64,000 nucleotides of DNA, taken from an uncultured bacterium. GTDB lineage: Bacteria > Hydrogenedentota > Hydrogenedentia > Hydrogenedentales > CAILVY01. Numbering within the stretch: the first letter of the stretch is position 1; every line of letters begins with the position of its first letter. The translations under genes were made by a program, and so were the position numbers. The DNA is taken from positions 10,575 to 74,574 of the forward strand of contig CALEDJ010000068.1 in the NCBI GenBank assembly GCA_937951485.1, given 5' to 3'. The notes under the pieces are model-generated. The model was not told where the DNA came from. It saw only the letters and a program-made list of their open reading frames with translations, and made no database searches. Shown piece by piece: positions 46,934-56,390 of this stretch.

Positions 46934-48088
46934 TCAATTATTGTCAAAAGCGCGGTCGAAGTCTTTCCAGACGGGATCGTAGCCGGCGCGGCGGATAGCG
47001 GCGACGACCTCGGCGGGCGATCGGCGGTCGTCAATCTCGAATTGTTCGAGGACGGGCGCGCCGGGCCGCGAATGGCCGGTGAAGCCGGCGCGATGGGTGG
47101 CGTAGCCGCCGGGGCGGGTGGAGGAACCGGCGCTCATGGCGGTTATGCCGAGAGGGATGAGTCTGTCGCGGAACGCCGGGGTTTCGCGCGTGCTGAGATT
47201 GAAGCCGACTTCCGGCAGAAAGAGACGCAGGCCGAGCATGATCTGGACGAGGTCGGTGTCGCTGACGGGACAGGGGATGATGAAACGCGGGGGCGTGTGC
47301 CTCAGGCGCGGAAATGAGATGGACAGGGCGCTGCGCCAGCACTGTTTCTGGAGCCAGCGCGCGTGCATCGCCAGCCACAGGACGTCAATGCGCCAGTCGA
47401 AAAGGCCAAGCAGCGCGCCGATGCTCAGCCGTCTTGCTCCGGCTTCACCCGCGCGTTCAATGGCGTCAAGCCGGAAATCGTAGTTCGTTTTGTCGCCGCC
47501 TTGGTGCACCCTGGCGTAAGTTTCACGGTCATAGGTTTCCATATAGAGCGTGACCCCTTCCAGGCCGCGATTGCAAAGCGTCCGGTAGCCGGCCGTGTCC
47601 AGCGCATAGATTTCGACCGCAACCGATGGAAAAAACTCACGGGCGATGCCGACGGCGTCGGCGATGTGGTTCAGCGGCACGGCGCGGGGTGCGTCGCCGG
47701 TGAGCAGCAGCACGCTCTGGTATCCCATCGCCTGCAACGCCGCGCATTCACGGCGGATTTGTTCGGGGGTAAGTGTGGTGCGCTTTTCCCTGCTGCCGGA
47801 ATGCGCAGCAAAGCCGCAGTACAGGCAGTCCGCCGCGCAGAGGTTGGAAATGTACAGCGGCGCGTAGAGGCTCACGGTTCGCCCGAAATGCCGCCGGGTA
47901 AGTTGATGCGCTTCGCGAGCCATGTCTTCCAGCCGGGTCCTGGCGACGGGCGAAAGCAGCACCGCCAAATCACGCAGGGACCGGCGCTCGCGGTAAAGCG
48001 CCGCGTCCACCTCTTCCGGCGTGATGCCGGCATAGAGCGCTTCGACGCGGGGCCGCGGCCACGCTTCCATCATCGGCAGAAAACTCAC
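46934..48088 (-). CDS. thiH: 2-iminoacetate synthase ThiH (radical SAM)
   Basis: The product is 384 aa. The radical-SAM triad is C84-x3-C88-x2-C91 ([13 protein letters not shown]). The protein has the ThiH/HydG-type barrel ([46 protein letters not shown]) and the C-terminal BATS-like part. ThiH cleaves tyrosine to dehydroglycine for the thiazole ring of thiamine under anaerobic conditions. HydG, a close relative, has a C-terminal extra cluster with a CxxCxxC-like motif that is not seen here. The 4-bp overlap with thiG settles the assignment. It converges on the nifU-like gene. Confidence 0.9.
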   Translation of the reverse strand: MSFLPMMEAWPRPRVEALYAGITPEEVDAALYRERRSLRDLAVLLSPVARTRLEDMAREAHQLTRRHFGRTVSLYAPLYISNLCAADCLYCGFAAHSGSREKRTTLTPEQIRRECAALQAMGYQSVLLLTGDAPRAVPLNHIADAVGIAREFFPSVAVEIYALDTAGYRTLCNRGLEGVTLYMETYDRETYARVHQGGDKTNYDFRLDAIERAGEAGARRLSIGALLGLFDWRIDVLWLAMHARWLQKQCWRSALSISFPRLRHTPPRFIIPCPVSDTDLVQIMLGLRLFLPEVGFNLSTRETPAFRDRLIPLGITAMSAGSSTRPGGYATHRAGFTGHSRPGAPVLEQFEIDDRRSPAEVVAAIRRAGYDPVWKDFDRAFDNN

Positions 48089-48888
48089 GGCGTCGCCTCT
48101 TTTTCTACGGGCGGATCGAAGAGGAATCCCGTCAGCGGCGAGGACGCTTCAGCGGTATCGCGTTGCGGCCCCAGACCGGCCAGATAGGCCATGCGCCCGG
48201 CCTCGACCGCCTGTGCAAAGGCGCGCGCCATGCCCGCGTGGTCGGCCGCATCCGCCAGCGCTGTGTTGACCAGCACCGCGTCCGCACCCAATTCCATGGA
48301 CTCCGCCGCATGCGAGGGCGCGCCCAGCCCCGCGTCCACCACCACAGGCACATTTGACTGCTCGATGATGATGCGGATCATGTCGCGGGTGCGCACGCCG
48401 CGATTGCTGCCGATGGGCGCACCGAGCGGCATCACCGTGGCCGTGCCCGCTTCTTCCAGGCGCTTCGCCAGCACCGGGTCGGCCTGTATGTACGGCAGCA
48501 CGATGAAGCCCTCGCGCACGAGCATCTCAGCCGCTTTGAGCGTCTCTACCGGGTCGGGCAGCAGATAGCGCGGTTCCGGCGTCAGTTCCAGTTTCACCCA
48601 CGGATCCAATCCCGCCGCGCGCGCCAGGCGCGCCAGGCGCACCGCTTCCTCGGCCGTGCGCGCGCCGCTCGTGTTTGGCAGGATCAAATGCCGTTTGGGA
48701 TCAATCGCGGACAGTATGCCCTCCTCTTCCGGGCGCGACAAATCCACCCGGCGCAGGGCCACCGTCACGATCTCCGCCTCGGATGCGTCCAACGCCGCTC
48801 GCAGCGCCGCCGCTGACGGAAATTTGCCTGTGCCAACCATTAAACGCGACCGAAAAGACCGGCCCGCAATAATCAGGGGATCATCCAT
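48085..48888 (-). CDS. thiG: Thiazole synthase
   Basis: The product is 267 aa from the ATG at 48888, which follows CAGGAG; the open frame extends upstream without similarity. It forms a (beta/alpha)8 barrel: [20 protein letters not shown] at the start, the Schiff-base Lys99 in [52 protein letters not shown] and VLVNTAL. ThiG joins DXP, ThiS-thiocarboxylate and dehydroglycine into the thiazole of thiamine. thiH overlaps its end by 4 bp. No thiS gene is visible beside it, and no TPP-riboswitch signature is found in the leader. Confidence 0.96.
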   Translation of the reverse strand: MDDPLIIAGRSFRSRLMVGTGKFPSAAALRAALDASEAEIVTVALRRVDLSRPEEEGILSAIDPKRHLILPNTSGARTAEEAVRLARLARAAGLDPWVKLELTPEPRYLLPDPVETLKAAEMLVREGFIVLPYIQADPVLAKRLEEAGTATVMPLGAPIGSNRGVRTRDMIRIIIEQSNVPVVVDAGLGAPSHAAESMELGADAVLVNTALADAADHAGMARAFAQAVEAGRMAYLAGLGPQRDTAEASSPLTGFLFDPPVEKEATP

Positions 48889-49230
48889 TGAAGGCTCCTG
48901 TGAGGCGCATCCATACCGGACAATTCCGTCCAGTCTTGGCGGCGGGAAATCGGTGTACCGGAATGGCGCGCCCCGCCACAAAACGCCTTTCTCGCTCCTG
49001 AATCTTATCAAATTATCCGTTGCGCCACAATCGCCGACAAAGCCGCGCCTGGCGCTGTTTCGCTGCAATCAAGAAACAAATGTCGGGAAAAGCGGATTCC
49101 GGAGAGATTCAATGAAACAAGTCCGGGCCGGGCTGGGTCTAAAAACAGATTGCGCAATTTCCGAAAGGGTATAGGGCCTGCCGCAGCAGAGGTGTTTCCA
49201 GTCTCAGCAAAAACGACGAGGGAGGATATC
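48889..49230. other. Divergent intergenic region, 342 bp
   Basis: It lies between thiG (minus) and the M28 peptidase gene (plus). It contains the thiG promoter (separate entry) and a perfect palindrome, ATTGCGCAAT, at 49149-49158 shortly before the peptidase gene. The CUGAGA and GAUCUGGAUAAUGCC-type elements of a TPP riboswitch were looked for on the minus strand and not found. Confidence 0.45.
49012..49040 (-). promoter_or_regulatory. Sigma70-like promoter of thiGH
   Basis: On the minus strand TTGTCG (49035-49040) and GATAAT (49012-49017) are separated by 17 bp. The leader to the thiG ATG would be about 120 nt. Confidence 0.5.
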
Positions 49231-51522
49231 ATGAACTTGTGCGGGAAAAAGAATTGGTTCAAGGCGATTCCCCTGCTGGCGGCTGTCGCGGCCGTTCTGT
49301 CCGCGTATTGGATGTCGTTGGCGCCAAGGCCCGTCCCGGCCACAGCGCCGCCCGATGTCTTTTCCGCGGAACGTGCGCACCGCCATATCGCGGCGAATTG
49401 CACGGAACCGCAGCCCGCCGGTTCCCTGAACAATGACCGCGCCTGCCGGTACATCCAGGAAGAACTTGAACGGTTGGGCGTGGAAAACGAATTGGTGCTG
49501 CGGTACGTGCGGACGGGCGAGCGGTCGGTATCGCGGTGGCGCGCGGTGTTGGGCCGCATCCGGGGCACAGACCCGACCAAGGCATTCGCGGTGGACGCGC
49601 ATTTTGACTCGGTGCCCTGGGGACCCGGCGCGGCAGACGACTTTTCCGGCATTGCCGCGATGCTGGAGGCGGCGCGGGCGTTGAAGGCCGGGCCGCCCCT
49701 GAAAAACGACGTGATTTTCGTTTTTGCAGACCAGGAAGAGTTCAACATGGGCGGCGCAAAAGCCTTCCGCGATCATCCCTGGTTTCAGGAAGTCGGCGTC
49801 ATGCTCGGCCTGGAGACACGGGGCACCTCCGGTCCCGCGCTGATGTTTGAAACCTCGCCCAACAACGGCTTTGTCGTGCGGGAGATGGCGCGTTCCGGCG
49901 CGGGCGCGCGCGCCAACTCCATCATGTACGATTTCTACCGGCGCATGCCTTTCAACAGCGATTTTGACCACTACAAGCATCATGTCGCCGGCTTGAACGT
50001 CGCCTACATCAACAACTTCGATCATTACCACACCATGCTGGACAATCCGGAGAATGTGAGCCTGGCCAGCCTGCAACACCATGGCAATTATGTGCTCGGA
50101 CTGGCGCGTCATTTCGGCAATATCCCGCTGGACGACTGCTATGCGCCGGATGCAACCTATTTCAACACGATCGGCAACCACATGATCGTCTATCCGTTGT
50201 CCTGGGGAGGACCGCTTGCGCTGATTTCATTCGCCGTGGCGGCGATTGTACTGGGATTCGGTTTTGCCACCAGAAGGCTTTCCCCTGGCGGGACGGCGCT
50301 GGGTTTCCTGTATGTGTTGGTTGTCGCCCTCGTTTCTTCGTCCATTATCGGATTGGTCAGTTACTTGTTCTATCTGCGCCTTTACGAAACCGCCCTGTAT
50401 CAGAACAACGTCTATGCGTTTGGATTCAACCTGATGGCGATTGGCGCTTTGGCGGCGATGGTGGGGCTGTTACGGGGTTGGGTACGCCCGCAGGAGTTTC
50501 TGGCGGGCGGCGTGCTCTGGTGGGCCTTGGCGTTGTACGGACTCCAGAAGTGGGCGCCGGGTGGCGCGCATCTGGCCATGATTCCGCTATTGTTCGGCAG
50601 CGTGGGATTGGCCGTGCTGCTGGCGCTCGCCGGGGACCGTCAGCCTTCGGACAAAGCGGTCGCGTGGTCGGTCGTCTTCGTGATTCCGGCGTTGATAGTC
50701 ATCGCGCCGTTACTGGTCATGTCGGCATACACCCTGACCGTGCTCGCAACATTCATGCTTGCGCCGATTGCCCTGCTGCTGTGCGCGTTGGTCGCGCCGC
50801 AGATATCCCTCGTTTCCCGGGCAGGTTTGCTCAAGACGGCCGGCGCGCTCGCCATCGCAGGCATTGCCTTGATCATTGTGGGATATATCCGCACCCTGCC
50901 CAGCCCTTCGAGTCCGCGCATCCACTGCCTCGCCTATGGTGTTGACTTCGACAAGGAAGAGGCGTACTGGCTGAGCGGCGACCGGGAACTCGATGAATGG
51001 ACCTCGCTGTACATCCCCCAGGGAACGGCGCGGCAGCGCCTCCCGGAATTTGTGGGCCGGGATCGTCACGAATACTTCATGGCGCCCGCGCCGATGCCGC
51101 CGTTTTCCAGGCCCATCCTGGAAGTCATCGAGGATCGCGTCGAGAGTGGACGGCGAATTCTTGACTGCCGTCTCAACTCGCCCCGCGACGCACAACGCCT
51201 GTGGCTGCGCGTGGCATCCGACGCCAAAGTGCACCGCGCGGAAATTCTCGGCCATGAACTGCGCGGTTCGGACCGACAGTGGGATGCCAGTTTCGAGATT
51301 CTCCCCCGCGAAGGGGCCGACCTCCGGCTGGAGGTGGAACCCGGCACGCCGCTTGTCTTCGACGTGCGCGAGATGTCCTACGGGTTGCCGGAATTGCCGG
51401 AACTCAGGCCGCGCCCCGCACACATGATCCCTGAACCCAACCGCCGTCTGGACCGCAGCCGCTCCCTGCACAGCGATTTCACGTACTCGATTGCCACGAT
51501 TGATTTGGGAAGCGGGGCGTAG
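49231..51522 (+). CDS. Membrane-bound M28 family metallopeptidase
   Basis: The product is 763 aa from the ATG at 49231 (AGGGAGGA upstream). A membrane anchor is at about residues 12-32. The M28 zinc aminopeptidase domain (about 45-310) has the ligands and catalytic residues in AVDAHFDSVP (His, Asp), GAADDFSGIA (bridging Asp) and FADQEEFNMGGAKAF (Glu-Glu), with DHYKHHVAG and NNFDHYHTMLDNPENV supplying the last His. About residues 325-570 contain eight or nine membrane segments, and the C-terminal about 190 residues form a soluble beta-rich domain. The architecture matches ER metallopeptidase 1-like proteins. The peptide substrates are unknown. Confidence 0.9.
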   Translation: MNLCGKKNWFKAIPLLAAVAAVLSAYWMSLAPRPVPATAPPDVFSAERAHRHIAANCTEPQPAGSLNNDRACRYIQEELERLGVENELVLRYVRTGERSVSRWRAVLGRIRGTDPTKAFAVDAHFDSVPWGPGAADDFSGIAAMLEAARALKAGPPLKNDVIFVFADQEEFNMGGAKAFRDHPWFQEVGVMLGLETRGTSGPALMFETSPNNGFVVREMARSGAGARANSIMYDFYRRMPFNSDFDHYKHHVAGLNVAYINNFDHYHTMLDNPENVSLASLQHHGNYVLGLARHFGNIPLDDCYAPDATYFNTIGNHMIVYPLSWGGPLALISFAVAAIVLGFGFATRRLSPGGTALGFLYVLVVALVSSSIIGLVSYLFYLRLYETALYQNNVYAFGFNLMAIGALAAMVGLLRGWVRPQEFLAGGVLWWALALYGLQKWAPGGAHLAMIPLLFGSVGLAVLLALAGDRQPSDKAVAWSVVFVIPALIVIAPLLVMSAYTLTVLATFMLAPIALLLCALVAPQISLVSRAGLLKTAGALAIAGIALIIVGYIRTLPSPSSPRIHCLAYGVDFDKEEAYWLSGDRELDEWTSLYIPQGTARQRLPEFVGRDRHEYFMAPAPMPPFSRPILEVIEDRVESGRRILDCRLNSPRDAQRLWLRVASDAKVHRAEILGHELRGSDRQWDASFEILPREGADLRLEVEPGTPLVFDVREMSYGLPELPELRPRPAHMIPEPNRRLDRSRSLHSDFTYSIATIDLGSGA

Positions 51523-51539
51523 GTGGCGGGTGCGTCGGG

Positions 51540-51665
51540 TTTGATCCGAAAGACAGCAAGGACAAAAAGGACACAAGATAAAGATTCAGTTTAGACGCTT
51601 ATATTCGGCGTCGGCCGTTTCCTTTATTAGTCCTTTGTGTTCTTTTCGTTCTCTCTTTCTTCCTG
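51540..51665. repeat. AAGGACAAA-type inverted repeat between convergent genes
   Basis: AAGGACAAAAAGGAC-rich left arm (about 51555-51580) and a TTAGTCCTTTGTG/TTCTTTTCGTTC right arm (about 51628-51655) form an imperfect hairpin between the M28 gene stop and the convergent stop at 51675. It is related to the element at the carB end. The T-rich flanks could let it terminate transcription from both sides. Confidence 0.55.
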
Positions 51666-51674
51666 AAACAACAC

Positions 51675-54600
51675 TCATCGGCTCTCTGTTCTATCAGGCC
51701 CGCGCCTCGGAGAGGCCGTCGTCACCCGCCCTTCGACGATGACCAGCGGCGTGGTCGTGATGTTCAGGATCGCATCCTGACGGGTGACGGCGCGCGCAGC
51801 GGCGAATTCGATGCGGAGCGACAGGGGCCTTGGGGCGCCCGGGGCAGGTCGCCAGGAAATGCGCGCCCATTCGCCCTTCTCCTCGCGAATTCTCCTTCCC
51901 GATTCCAGGGTGACGAAAAGCGAACCATCGGGCAGAATGCGATGCGCCACGCGGCGATGCGCCGCAAGGGCGCCCTGCCCTGGTTCCACATCTTCGAAGA
52001 TAATGTCGGCCTCGCCGACGGCGCGCAAGATTGCGATCACACCATCCAGCGAGAGATACGCAGGGGTCTCAAAGCGAAGCGCGGCGACCGCCAAATCCGC
52101 CGGGTCTTGAAAGTCGGGCAGATGCGTCGCTTCCAGGGAAAGGTGTATCCGGGACCTCGGCGCATAGCGATAGCCGCCGGGCAGTTGTCCGTGCAATGCG
52201 CCGCCGGCGGTTTGCACGCGCAATGGAACCTCACCGCCGTCGTTGCCGCCGAAATCCGGCGCGATCACCCAGGCGGTGACGCCATCCGCGACCTGAAAGG
52301 CGGGAACCCTTTTTTCGCCGAACAGGAACACGCTGTCGGGCGTCAGATTGCCGCCGGTAATGGTGATTAAATGGCCGCCTTCGGCGGGCACGCTCGGCGT
52401 GGCGCTGATCAGGAACGGTGTCCCGATGGCCGGCGCGGGGGTGCCGTCCGCACCGTCCCAGATGCCGTCGCCGTCGGAATCGGGATTGCGCGGGTCCGTC
52501 TCGCCGTCATCAACCCGGCCATTCCTGTTGCCGTCTTCCATGCCGTCGGGAATGCCGTCGCTGTCCGTGTCGGGATTGCGGTAATCTGTCTCGCCGGGGT
52601 CTGCAATGCCGTTGTTGTTGATGTCTTCGAGGCTGTCGGGCAGGCCGTCGCCGTCCATGTCTTCGATTTCCAGGGCAGCGCGGCCCAGCCACCGGAACAA
52701 TTCCGAGGCGAAGCGGCGTTCGTCCTCCCGTTCCAGGGCGGCGCTTTCCAACGGCGTGGGCGCGGCAATCAGCGCAATGCGTCCCATACCGTAGTTGCGC
52801 GCGAGGAATACCGCGCCGATGCCCTCGACGCCGCCCGGTTCCAGCGCGAAGCCTTTTTCCGCGTAGATAGCGCAGCCCCCGGTGACCCGAAAGTCCTTCC
52901 AATGCCGGGTCATTTGCGGGTCGCCTGCCACGGCATAGTGTCCGTCCACGCGCATCCCCGTGTTGATGCGGATGCCGATGGGCCGCAGCCATTGCGCGAG
53001 TTCGCGATGGGTGTTGTCCTCCAGATGCGCGCCCAGAAAGAGCAGCGCGCCCCCTTGCGCCACATAATCGAGCACAGCCTGACGGGTGATCGCGCCCTGC
53101 GCGGCGGCCGCCGCGTCAATGACCACGATGGCGTAAGGGTCCAGCGGCTCCTGAAACGGGCTGACGACTTCACGGTGCGCGAAGTAATGCGGCGGCGCGG
53201 CGAGCAGGTCCCCCAGCGCGCGCAAACGCCGGGAATCCGCCGGGTCGCGGAACGATTGGTCGCCGGCATCGGCCCAGATCCAAAGGATACGGCGTGGCAG
53301 ACCGCGCCCAGGCATCACCTGCACGATGACTTCGCTGCGCACCGCCAGGCGCGTCGGAATAGTCCGGGGCAACTCCATCAGCACGTCCAGAAAGCCCTCC
53401 ACACGGCAGGTGGGGTCATAATGCGCGGGGTCCACGAACAGATAGGCGTAATCAGGCCCGGTTCCGGACATCGGGTGCGCCCGCAGCCACGGCATCGCCT
53501 CTTCATTGTAGGCGATGCGCCAGGAAAAGCGTTCCGCATGATGGGCGCGAATGGGCAGGACCCGCAATTCCCGCCCCGCCGCCTGCCCGTGAAATGTGAT
53601 GATCGGCAGGAGGTCAAGGCGGGGTGTTTCCCAGGGGTGCGCCGCCGAAAGGGTCCATTCCGGTGGCATGACCAACACCGACCGCACCCACCCGCTGCGC
53701 AACTGAACTGTCCGCAACGGACAGCCGGTGCTTTCGTCCACAAGATGCAACCTGCCCGCCTCGCCCAGGAACAGGCCCTCCGGGGTCCATGCCAACGCAT
53801 ACAAGGGATCGTCATAGGCAGCCTGTATGGCGTCGCGCTCCCCGCTGCGCCATATTTCCAGGCGTTTGCCAAAAGCCGCTGCGACGTCCACGCCGTCAGG
53901 CGATGATGCCGCCAACAAGCGGTCGGCGACTCCGCTCAGAATATGTTGTGTTCGCTTGACGGCTTCGGGGGCCGAGGACGCCCCGGCTGCGATGTCCACG
54001 TCGGTGAGGTAGGCGAAATCGGTGCCCGGAACACGGGTGACCGCCCAACACCCGCCGGCACCGGCCGGAAGCAGCGCGTTCGTGTCGCCGATGTTCGCGC
54101 TTCCCGGCAGTTGCACCGGCGCGCAGCGCGGCTTCAGTGTCATCGGATCAAGCACATGCAACCGGGAAATCGCCTCAGTTCCGCCTTGGTTCATGGAAAA
54201 ACCGGACAATAAGACGAACAATGTGGCTGAATCGCGGGAAAGCGTCATGGCCGCCGGGCGCATGTCAACATCGTCTTCCGCGCTTTCCAGTACAAAGGCT
54301 TCGCCCAGCCATCCGCCCGAGGCGAGGTCAAGGGCGACCAGAACGGGTTCCGATGCAGCAGGGCCATGACAGAGGACCGCGGCCGCAACGATTTCGGGCA
54401 GCGGCACGGCGCATACCGGCGCGCAAGGCAATTCCCACCGTACCGTCGCTGCTGAAAAAGACAGATCATCTGCATTCCATGGAATTGCTTCCGCCTTTCC
54501 CCGCAGCACGCCGGAAATGGGGGAATCGCTGATGCCCAGTATCAGTATCCATTCCGCCTTGCCTTCCGGGTCCGAGATGCCGCACGCCGCCCATTCCCGC

Positions 54601-54980
54601 CAGCCGGGTTCCGCGCAGTGCCGCGCTCCGGGCGCGATCTCCAGGGGCGTCGTGCGAAAAGCGGAGAGCCAGGTGGTTTCGGTCCATGCATCGAGTTCCC
54701 CCCCTGCCCAGGGCGCGCCCGCGCTGAGGGCCACCCCGCCGCCATCGGGGGCAAGGACCGGCACCCCCAGCGGCGTGCGCCCGGGCAGGCCGCCAGCCGC
54801 CGGAACAACCTCCCCCGTCTGCATGTCTATCCCCACCAAGTGGAGACGGGCGGCCTCGCGCGTCGCCGTCATCGCGTTGGTGATCGCCAGCACACGCTGC
54901 GCATTCGCCGAAAACACCGACGAAAGAATGAATAGCATCACCAGGATGATCCGTGTTTTGCATGAACCCTTGCCGGTCAC
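51675..54980 (-). CDS. Large secreted multidomain protein with Ca-binding repeats and IPT domain
   Basis: The product is 1101 aa from a GTG at 54980. A signal peptide covers residues 1-27 (ILVMLFILSSVFSANA). Residues 30-500 contain beta-rich repeats reminiscent of a propeller (ALDLASGGWLGEAFVLES, YALAWTPEGLFLGEAGRL). About residues 580-770 look like a class I amidotransferase/ThuA-type domain (PRRILWIWADAGDQSF, LDYVAQGGALLFLGAHLED, YGMGRIALIAAPTP). At about 772-847 there are thrombospondin type-3-like calcium motifs (DMDGDGLPDSLEDINNNGIA and DTDSDGIPDG, then DSDGDGIWDG). An IPT/TIG Ig-like domain follows (about 852-937), then a beta-rich C-terminus. It is probably an exported structural or regulatory surface protein. 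Function unknown. Confidence 0.78.
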   Translation of the reverse strand: MTGKGSCKTRIILVMLFILSSVFSANAQRVLAITNAMTATREAARLHLVGIDMQTGEVVPAAGGLPGRTPLGVPVLAPDGGGVALSAGAPWAGGELDAWTETTWLSAFRTTPLEIAPGARHCAEPGWREWAACGISDPEGKAEWILILGISDSPISGVLRGKAEAIPWNADDLSFSAATVRWELPCAPVCAVPLPEIVAAAVLCHGPAASEPVLVALDLASGGWLGEAFVLESAEDDVDMRPAAMTLSRDSATLFVLLSGFSMNQGGTEAISRLHVLDPMTLKPRCAPVQLPGSANIGDTNALLPAGAGGCWAVTRVPGTDFAYLTDVDIAAGASSAPEAVKRTQHILSGVADRLLAASSPDGVDVAAAFGKRLEIWRSGERDAIQAAYDDPLYALAWTPEGLFLGEAGRLHLVDESTGCPLRTVQLRSGWVRSVLVMPPEWTLSAAHPWETPRLDLLPIITFHGQAAGRELRVLPIRAHHAERFSWRIAYNEEAMPWLRAHPMSGTGPDYAYLFVDPAHYDPTCRVEGFLDVLMELPRTIPTRLAVRSEVIVQVMPGRGLPRRILWIWADAGDQSFRDPADSRRLRALGDLLAAPPHYFAHREVVSPFQEPLDPYAIVVIDAAAAAQGAITRQAVLDYVAQGGALLFLGAHLEDNTHRELAQWLRPIGIRINTGMRVDGHYAVAGDPQMTRHWKDFRVTGGCAIYAEKGFALEPGGVEGIGAVFLARNYGMGRIALIAAPTPLESAALEREDERRFASELFRWLGRAALEIEDMDGDGLPDSLEDINNNGIADPGETDYRNPDTDSDGIPDGMEDGNRNGRVDDGETDPRNPDSDGDGIWDGADGTPAPAIGTPFLISATPSVPAEGGHLITITGGNLTPDSVFLFGEKRVPAFQVADGVTAWVIAPDFGGNDGGEVPLRVQTAGGALHGQLPGGYRYAPRSRIHLSLEATHLPDFQDPADLAVAALRFETPAYLSLDGVIAILRAVGEADIIFEDVEPGQGALAAHRRVAHRILPDGSLFVTLESGRRIREEKGEWARISWRPAPGAPRPLSLRIEFAAARAVTRQDAILNITTTPLVIVEGRVTTASPRRGPDRTESR

Positions 54981-55184
54981 GATGTCGCCTTTCCGCGATG
55001 CACGAACGCAACGCTGCGCAACGTCCGCATTATCGCGTCAGCAGTGTACGGAGTGGGCGACAAGAGAAGCAAAAACGAAATGTCGTTTTTGTTGCGCGGC
55101 GGCGGCGGATGCGGTATTGTCTTGCCGATGATCAGCGGTCATGGCCGCAATATTCTTTTCGCAATGGACCAAGAGGGTTATGCC

Positions 55185-56390
55185 ATGGATTTTTCTATAC
55201 CACAAGCAACGCAGGAACTGCTGGACCGGGTGCGGGAATTTGTCCAAGATGAGTTGATTCCGCTGGAGTCGGTCTATCTGCAAAAAGGTTTCGGGCAGAT
55301 GCTGCCCGTGCTGGACGCCAAACGCGCGAAAGCGCGGGAACTGGGGCTGTCCATCCCGCAGATTCCAAAGGAATACGGCGGCTTGGGTCTGAGTGTGCTG
55401 GATCACGGCCTGGTCAGCGCGGAACTCGGCCGCACGCCCATCGGCCACTATGTGTTCAACTGCCAGGCGCCCGACGCGGGCAACATGGAAATCCTGATCC
55501 AATACGGCACAGACGAACAAAAAGATAAATACCTCAAGCCCCTGCTGGCTGGGGAAATCCGCAGTTGCTTCGGCATGACGGAGCCGGAACATCCGGGGTC
55601 GAATCCCGTCTGGATGGGCACGACCGCCGTGAAAGACGGCGATGATTACGTCATCAACGGGCGAAAATGGTGGGCGACGGGCGCGGACGGCGCGGCCTTT
55701 GCCATTGTGATGGCGGTGACCGACCCCAACGCCCCGGCGCATTTTCGCGCCAGCCAGATCATCGTACCGATGGACACGCCCGGAGTGACAGTCTCCGCAA
55801 TCACCCCGTTCATGGGACATCGCGGCGAGGGCTGGGCCAGCCACGGCGAGTTGACCTTCGAGAATTGCCGCGTGCCGCAGCGCAACCTGCTCGGCCCGGA
55901 GGGCGCGGGATTCCTCATCGCGCAGGAACGCCTCGGCCCTGGGCGCATCCACCACTGCATGCGGTGGATCGGCATCTGCGAGCGCGCCTTCGACCTGATG
56001 TGTGAATACGCGGTGAAACGGCAGGTGGCGCCGGACCGCCCGCTGGCGAGCCGCCAGTTCGTGCAGGGCTGGGTCGCGGAAAGCCGCGCGGAAATTGACG
56101 CGGCGCGCCTGATGGTCCTCCACGCCGCGTGGACCATTGACCACGTCGGCCCGAAGGCCGCCCGCGACAACATCTCGCTGATCAAGTTCACCGTGGCGAA
56201 CACGATGATGCGCGTGCTCGACCGCGCCATCCAGGTCTACGGCGGACTCGGCGTCTCGGACTACACCCCGCTCGCCCTCTTCTTTCGCACGGAGCGCGCC
56301 GGGCGCATCTACGACGGCGCGGACGAGGTGCACAAAATCTCGGCGGCCAGACGCATCCTGCGCCGCTACGAGGACGTATCCCGTGCGTGA
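55185..56390 (+). CDS. Acyl-CoA dehydrogenase family protein
   Basis: The product is 401 aa from the ATG at 55185 (MDFSIPQATQELLDRVREF). The N-terminal helical domain, the middle beta domain with CFGMTEPEHPGSNP (FAD/substrate-binding) and VINGRKWWATGADGA, and the C-terminal four-helix bundle with GGLGVSDYTPLALFFRTERAGRIYDGADEVH are all typical. The closing R-I-Y-D-G-x-D-E-x-H motif is the family signature. Its stop overlaps the next gene, an aminoglycoside-phosphotransferase-like kinase. This pairing occurs in the ACAD10/ACAD11 and LvaC/LvaA systems, where a phosphorylated 4-hydroxyacyl-CoA is isomerised to the 3-hydroxy form. That role is inferred from context. Confidence 0.92.
   Translation: MDFSIPQATQELLDRVREFVQDELIPLESVYLQKGFGQMLPVLDAKRAKARELGLSIPQIPKEYGGLGLSVLDHGLVSAELGRTPIGHYVFNCQAPDAGNMEILIQYGTDEQKDKYLKPLLAGEIRSCFGMTEPEHPGSNPVWMGTTAVKDGDDYVINGRKWWATGADGAAFAIVMAVTDPNAPAHFRASQIIVPMDTPGVTVSAITPFMGHRGEGWASHGELTFENCRVPQRNLLGPEGAGFLIAQERLGPGRIHHCMRWIGICERAFDLMCEYAVKRQVAPDRPLASRQFVQGWVAESRAEIDAARLMVLHAAWTIDHVGPKAARDNISLIKFTVANTMMRVLDRAIQVYGGLGVSDYTPLALFFRTERAGRIYDGADEVHKISAARRILRRYEDVSRA

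Noticed and set aside
46934-48088. HydG, the [FeFe]-hydrogenase maturase, as an alternative to ThiH
   Set aside because: Although a hydrogenase is encoded in the window, the gene overlaps thiG by 4 bp and lacks the extra C-terminal cluster motif of HydG.
48889-49060. TPP riboswitch upstream of thiG
   Set aside because: The conserved pyrimidine- and pyrophosphate-binding strings were not found on the minus strand.
52371-53906. A 511-codon plus-strand open frame
   Set aside because: It is antisense to the large secreted protein; its repeats of Val/Ala/Asp are the mirror of the calcium-motif codons.
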